A stretch of 50,481 nt of DNA from Desulfovibrio sp. (GTDB taxonomy: Bacteria; Desulfobacterota; Desulfovibrionia; Desulfovibrionales; Desulfovibrionaceae), in contig JAFTDG010000071.1 in NCBI GenBank assembly GCA_017454325.1, positions 1 to 50,481 of the forward strand, read 5' to 3'. The stretch's first letter is position 1. Each line of letters begins with the position of its first letter. Of the stretch, positions 47,143 to 50,481 are shown piece after piece. Made by a program: the position numbers and the translations under genes. The notes under the pieces are model-generated. The model was not told the origin of the DNA, did not search any database, and saw only the letters and a list, made by a program, of their open reading frames with translations.

Positions 47143-48023
47143 AACCTGTAGCCCTCATTGGCAGCATACGCCAAAGACATAAGCAAATGGCAAAGTTTTG
47201 CGGCCGTAAAATCTGCATGATGCAGTCCTGCAATAGGGGCCAATTCTACCACGTCCAACCCTACAACATGACGCCCTTGCATACAGCGTTCTAAAATAAA
47301 TTGCGTTTCACGCCAATTTAAGCCTCCAGGCGAGGGCGTGCCTGTGGCTGGCATAAGAGAGGAATCAAGTCCGTCAACATCAAAAGAAATATAGATATCA
47401 CGCGGAAAATTTTCTGGCAGAGGATGTTCCGGCAATCCCACACGTGCCAAAAAATACGCATCATAATGCGTAACGCCAAAATGCTCGCGCGTCTTCACCT
47501 CTTCACGGCTCAAATCCCGAACGGCGAATTGCGTCAGGGGAAGGCTTAACTCAGCTACAGCCCGATACATGACACAGGCATGAGAATACGCATTACCCTC
47601 GTATTGCGTTCGCAGATCTGCGTGTGCATCAAACTGCACTACGCCAAAGGATACACCAGTCTGGCGTGAACGGGCTGCAAGAGCACGTAATGCCCCAAGG
47701 GTAACTGTATGCTCACCCCCAAGCATTACCGGGACAGCCCCACATTTCAGTGCATGCGCTGTTACTAACGTAATACGCTCCAACACTCCTTCAATGGAGC
47801 CGGAACAATCAATCGGGTGTGCAGTGTAAAAACCTGCCTCGCCTGGTGCGAAACCACTTTCCCAGGCTTCAAGTTGCTGTGAAGCATCCAGTAGGGCTTG
47901 AGGGCCTCTGGCCGTTCCACACCCATAAGAGACACTCTGCTCCAACGGCGCAGGAATAATATGGAATGCCGCCTCTTCTGGTGGCACAGGAGCATACTCT
48001 GATGCGAGGAAACTATTCTTCAT
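47136..48023 (-). CDS. speB: Agmatinase (ureohydrolase family)
   Basis: 295 residues. It hydrolyses agmatine to putrescine and urea with a binuclear Mn centre. The ligands are visible: GGEHTVTLG, VQFDAHADLRTQYEG, and SFDVDGLDSSLMPATGTPSPGGL, as in agmatinases and arginases. SHACVM replaces the common HGTP/SHG motif near substrate binding and fits SpeB more than arginase. It feeds putrescine to the polyamine route that may include nspC at 17 kb. GGGAG lies 6 bases ahead of the ATG. The next gene, a deacetylase, overlaps its stop. Confidence 0.9.
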   Translation of the reverse strand: MKNSFLASEYAPVPPEEAAFHIIPAPLEQSVSYGCGTARGPQALLDASQQLEAWESGFAPGEAGFYTAHPIDCSGSIEGVLERITLVTAHALKCGAVPVMLGGEHTVTLGALRALAARSRQTGVSFGVVQFDAHADLRTQYEGNAYSHACVMYRAVAELSLPLTQFAVRDLSREEVKTREHFGVTHYDAYFLARVGLPEHPLPENFPRDIYISFDVDGLDSSLMPATGTPSPGGLNWRETQFILERCMQGRHVVGLDVVELAPIAGLHHADFTAAKLCHLLMSLAYAANEGYRLC

Positions 48024-48044
48024 GCGATACTCCCATGTTTTTAT

Positions 48045-48078
48045 AAAAAAAATGGCCCGCTTGGGGGGCAGGCCATTT
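48045..48078 (-). terminator. Intrinsic terminator between the 179-aa gene and speB
   Basis: In minus-strand RNA AAATGGCCTGC (48078-48068) pairs with GCGGGCCATTT (48060-48050), 11 bp with one G-T wobble, loop of 7, then T5. The ~217 bases between it and the unrecognised gene are AT-rich, with TATAAT-like text at about 48170 but no convincing -35 partner. Confidence 0.85.
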
Positions 48079-48295
48079 AAATGGAGGAGGCTGTCAGCAA
48101 AAGAAAGGAAGGTATTTTTAGAAATGCAAGCAACATGCCAAAAGAATATGTCTTAAAAAAATGATATAATATGCTAATTTTACAGAAAAAAATTTTTACC
48201 ACCCCAAAAAATCTGTTAAAAAAGTTTAACCGCTCTTTCTGACATTAAGACTTCAGACTGTACGCTGTTCAAAAAATTTACTTCCTTTCTTGGCG

Positions 48296-48835
48296 TTAGT
48301 GTACGGCATTCTTGCTGGTACTTGCAGCTCCCGCCCCTTGCAGGGAAATAGAAAGTTTTTCAGCCAATTCGTGCGCAGCGGGTGTCTTGCGCCATTTGGA
48401 GAAAAGTTCTTGCCATGCACCAAATTCCAGAAAGTTTTGATCAAGTTGGGTCTCATGAACTTGCACCCATGTATTAAAGAGCTGCAGCTGTATTTGAAAA
48501 AGGATACTTTCAAAAACGATGGCAGCCATGTTGCGCGGAATAGATTTTCCATCCACATGCATCAGCACAAAGTTACAAACTGTACGTCGTGATGTTTCAA
48601 AATCTATTGCCTTGCCGTTAATCGCTTCCGCCATAGGAAGCAAGTGCGGGTACAGAACACCGATGCGCTCCATGCCCTTGGTCGGCACAGCAATATAAAG
48701 TGACGGTTGCCCATCTTCTCCGATGGGAGCGTCATATTTTTCCGAAATAAAATAGAACCGCAACCAATTTTCGAACATCACAGCTTCTAACACTGTAGAC
48801 ACGGCATGTTGAAAGTCTTCCTGTGCTTTAGGCAT
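48296..48835 (-). CDS. Hypothetical protein, 179 residues
   Basis: Start at the ATG at 48835, preceded by a perfect GGAGG 4 bases upstream; an ATG at 48856 lies before the ribosome binding site. No family recognised. It is soluble and mixed alpha/beta, with no signal or membrane segment. Features: YFISEKYDAPIGEDGQPSLYIAVP and GMERIGVLYPHLLPMAEAINGKAIDFETSRRTVCNFVLMHVDGKSIPRNMAAIVFESILFQIQLQLFNTWVQVHE, then a charged helical region and an Ala/Ser-rich end. Its own terminator follows, so it is monocistronic. It is divergent from murI. Codon use appears ordinary, so it is a genuine gene, perhaps confined to related deltaproteobacteria (inference). Confidence 0.78.
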   Translation of the reverse strand: MPKAQEDFQHAVSTVLEAVMFENWLRFYFISEKYDAPIGEDGQPSLYIAVPTKGMERIGVLYPHLLPMAEAINGKAIDFETSRRTVCNFVLMHVDGKSIPRNMAAIVFESILFQIQLQLFNTWVQVHETQLDQNFLEFGAWQELFSKWRKTPAAHELAEKLSISLQGAGAASTSKNAVH

Positions 48836-49073
48836 GGCTCCTCCACTTTCATTCAAACAATCGGTTTGAGATTAGAGGACATGACATAAATAATCAATCT
48901 GTTCCCCGCAAAAACCTGTTGTCTGTTCACAGACAGACTTTTTTCCAGCTAGACACTGGACATGAAACAATTTAGCCTGTGCGTTCATTTAGGTTAGGCA
49001 GGGTGGAAACACAGACAACAGCCTGTGCATAGATAACTGTCGTCGACAACTATTGAGCATACAAAGGTATATG

Positions 49074-49916
49074 ATGAATGACTCTGCACGGAAGCCCGTT
49101 GGACTTTTTGATTCCGGCATGGGAGGCTTAACGGTTTTTAAGGCATTATCCCAATGCCTTCCTGAAGAAGACCTGCTTTATCTGGGAGATACTGCGCGAC
49201 TGCCGTATGGCACTAAAGGACGCGATACCATTATTCGCTATACCCTTAAAGCAGCACAACATCTTGTAGATTTAGGTGTAAAAATGCTTGTTGTAGCATG
49301 CAATACAGCCACCTCTGCGGCTCTGCCCACACTACGTGAACATTTTGCCCCTCTGCCTGTCATGGGAGTGGTGGAACCTGGGGCGCGTGCAGCAACAACA
49401 ACCAGCCGCAATGGTCATATTGTTGTCATCGCGACAGAAGCTACTATCACTGGCGGTGCCTACCAAAAGGCTATAACACGTATACGTCCAGATGCTATTG
49501 TCACAGGACGCGCATGTACCCTGTTTGTTCCTCTCGCTGAAGAAGGATGGATGGATGGACCTCTTGTGGAAGGAATAGCACGCCGTTATCTTGAAGACAT
49601 ATTTAATACTCCCGGACAGACTATGCGGCATGCACCTGCCCCAGATACACTACTTCTAGGCTGCACGCATTTCCCTCTTTTGCAAGGAGCACTGCAAAAT
49701 GTTGTAGGCACCAAGGTCCATATAGTTGATTCCGCTGCCACAACAGCAAAAGATGTCGCTCAGGAACTACAAAGGATTCATTTATTGCGCCATGATGGCA
49801 CGCCAGGCAAATACACATTTCTTACTACTGACAATACTGCTCGTTTTGCCAAGACCGGCTCTATTTTTTTAGGACGGCATCTTAACGAAAGCGAAGTATC
49901 CTTGGTAGACCTTTAG
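49074..49916 (+). CDS. murI: Glutamate racemase
   Basis: 280 residues. It converts L-glutamate to D-glutamate for peptidoglycan. Catalytic Cys residues sit in VVACNTATSAALPTLRE (about 70) and LLLGCTHFPLLQGAL (about 200). GLFDSGMGGLTVFKAL, the conserved opening, and YLGDTARLPYGTKG are intact. Start choice: AAAGG is 6 bases before the ATG at 49074 and 3 before the ATG at 49071; the former is better spaced. An upstream in-frame TTG at 49053 is unlikely. Confidence 0.95.
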   Translation: MNDSARKPVGLFDSGMGGLTVFKALSQCLPEEDLLYLGDTARLPYGTKGRDTIIRYTLKAAQHLVDLGVKMLVVACNTATSAALPTLREHFAPLPVMGVVEPGARAATTTSRNGHIVVIATEATITGGAYQKAITRIRPDAIVTGRACTLFVPLAEEGWMDGPLVEGIARRYLEDIFNTPGQTMRHAPAPDTLLLGCTHFPLLQGALQNVVGTKVHIVDSAATTAKDVAQELQRIHLLRHDGTPGKYTFLTTDNTARFAKTGSIFLGRHLNESEVSLVDL

Positions 49917-50010
49917 CACATAATACTTTTGAATCGCAATCAGCCTGCATAACGCTCCAGCTTTGAGAATGAAACCCACAGGTCAGCATTGCGCTTTTTC
50001 GTTGACAGCA

Positions 50011-50036
50011 GCCCTTCCCTCACGTAAGGGAAGGGC
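50011..50036 (+). terminator. Hairpin terminator after murI
   Basis: GCCCTTCCCT (50011-50020) pairs perfectly with AGGGAAGGGC (50027-50036) over the loop CACGTA, then AGTTATATT. The T-tract is imperfect, so efficiency is uncertain. Confidence 0.75.
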
Positions 50037-50050
50037 AGTTATATTAGTTA

Positions 50051-50088
50051 ATTCGGTGCGGCAATTAGTTTCCGTACTATAACCGAAT
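50051..50088. repeat. Inverted repeat ATTCGGT...ACCGAAT upstream of the HU gene
   Basis: ATTCGGT (50051-50057) and ACCGAAT (50082-50088) are exact inverted copies separated by 24 bases that include TATAAC (50079-50084). It could be an operator or a chance repeat. Confidence 0.3.
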
Positions 50089-50201
50089 CATTTATGTAAT
50101 GGTTTTTAGCATAGTGTGCTGATTCGGGTCACGTCCCTTGATCACAGACCTCTTGCCTGACCCTTTTGCAAGAGAAAACCAAAGCCTTCATGGAGAACAT
50201 C

Positions 50202-50477
50202 ATGACCAAAGCTGAACTCGTTGAAAAGATCCATGCCAAAGCGGGCCTGCCAACCAAGGCTAAAGCAGAAGAAGCCTTGGATGCTGTCGTTGCCTCGCTG
50301 CGCGAAGCCCTAGCAGCCGGTGAATCCGTGACATTCACGGGCTTCGGCAGCTTTAAAGTAGTTGAGCGTTCCGAACGTAAAGGGCGCAATCCCCGTACTG
50401 GCAAGGAAATCATTATTCCTGCAAGCAAGGTTGCTAAATTTACCCCTGGCAAGGGTTTGAAGGACGCCATCAAATAA
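50202..50477 (+). CDS. HU family DNA-binding protein
   Basis: 91 residues from the ATG at 50202, with GGAG 7 bases upstream; in-frame ATGs at 50166 and 50190 precede it. MTKAELVEKIHAKAGLPTKAKAEEALDAVVASLREALAAGESVTFTGFGSFKVVERSERKGRNPRTGKEIIIPASKVAKFTPGKGLKDAI is the full HU/IHF fold, with the beta-arm RKGRNPRTGKEIIIPA (Pro that intercalates DNA). It is a nucleoid protein. HU versus IHF subunit cannot be separated here, but the sequence is closer to HU. Confidence 0.95.
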   Translation: MTKAELVEKIHAKAGLPTKAKAEEALDAVVASLREALAAGESVTFTGFGSFKVVERSERKGRNPRTGKEIIIPASKVAKFTPGKGLKDAIK

Positions 50478-50481
50478 TTTA

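Noticed and set aside
48920..48944. TGTCTG/CAGACA hairpin followed by six T between the divergent 179-aa gene and murI
   Set aside because: It looks like a plus-strand terminator but no gene precedes it on that strand; the short stem may be chance or an operator, so it was not called.

Overview
The window reads as a chromosomal core segment of a Gram-negative, anaerobe-type deltaproteobacterium, most likely a Desulfovibrionales (Desulfovibrionaceae) member. This rests on gene order and protein flavour. The F1 ATP synthase operon has paired b'/b stalk genes but no a or c genes. The translation cluster runs rimP-nusA-ylxR-infB-ylxP-nrnA-truB-rpsO-pnp. A Tat-exported DUF362 protein and an alternative-polyamine enzyme (NspC) are also present. 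No rRNA, tRNA, CRISPR array, prophage or insertion sequence was seen, so the assignment is inference from proteins only.

Layout. Bases 1-179 hold the start of an RND-type periplasmic adaptor gene running off the left edge (minus strand). Bases 180-990 look like decayed sequence. Bases 996-2681 (+) hold a flavodoxin-like flavoprotein and a Tat-signal DUF362 protein. From 9240 down to 2843 (-) a tightly overlapping run reads pyrK-pyrD-GNAT-epimerase-ABC-F-mutT. From 9380 (+) come an M24 aminopeptidase, shikimate kinase, and then the ATP synthase genes b'-b-delta-alpha-gamma-beta-epsilon behind a clear sigma70-type promoter. After a strong hairpin come nspC and two glycosyltransferase-like genes, the first of them visibly AT-rich. 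A bidirectional terminator separates these from groES-groEL (-).

From 23899 a small Lar-like zinc-ribbon gene (-) diverges from an mdtABC-type RND efflux operon (+, to 31762). Next are rpmE, a DUF1385 membrane protein and prfA (+). A long minus-strand block follows (45883 down to 34500): rimP, nusA, ylxR, infB, ylxP, nrnA, truB, rpsO, pnp and an unrecognised protein. Then, still on the minus strand, come an unrecognised 179-aa protein, agmatinase and a secreted polysaccharide deacetylase. The window ends on the plus strand with murI and an HU-type DNA-binding protein.

The genes are mostly housekeeping: translation, RNA decay, energy, pyrimidine and cell-wall precursors, and chaperones. The most noteworthy non-coding signals are in the pnp leader (a long two-part stem-loop plus competing GATAACG/CGTTATC arms) and two good promoters placed so close to start codons that leaderless or nearly leaderless mRNAs are predicted (pyrK, and possibly truB). 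The most noteworthy gene-level oddities are the absence of rbfA from its usual slot, a cysteine-rich insertion in RimP, an unusual TFDMCE motif in the deacetylase, and two uncharacterised proteins. I did not find a convincing previously undescribed multi-gene system. The candidates closest to that are listed with modest scores.
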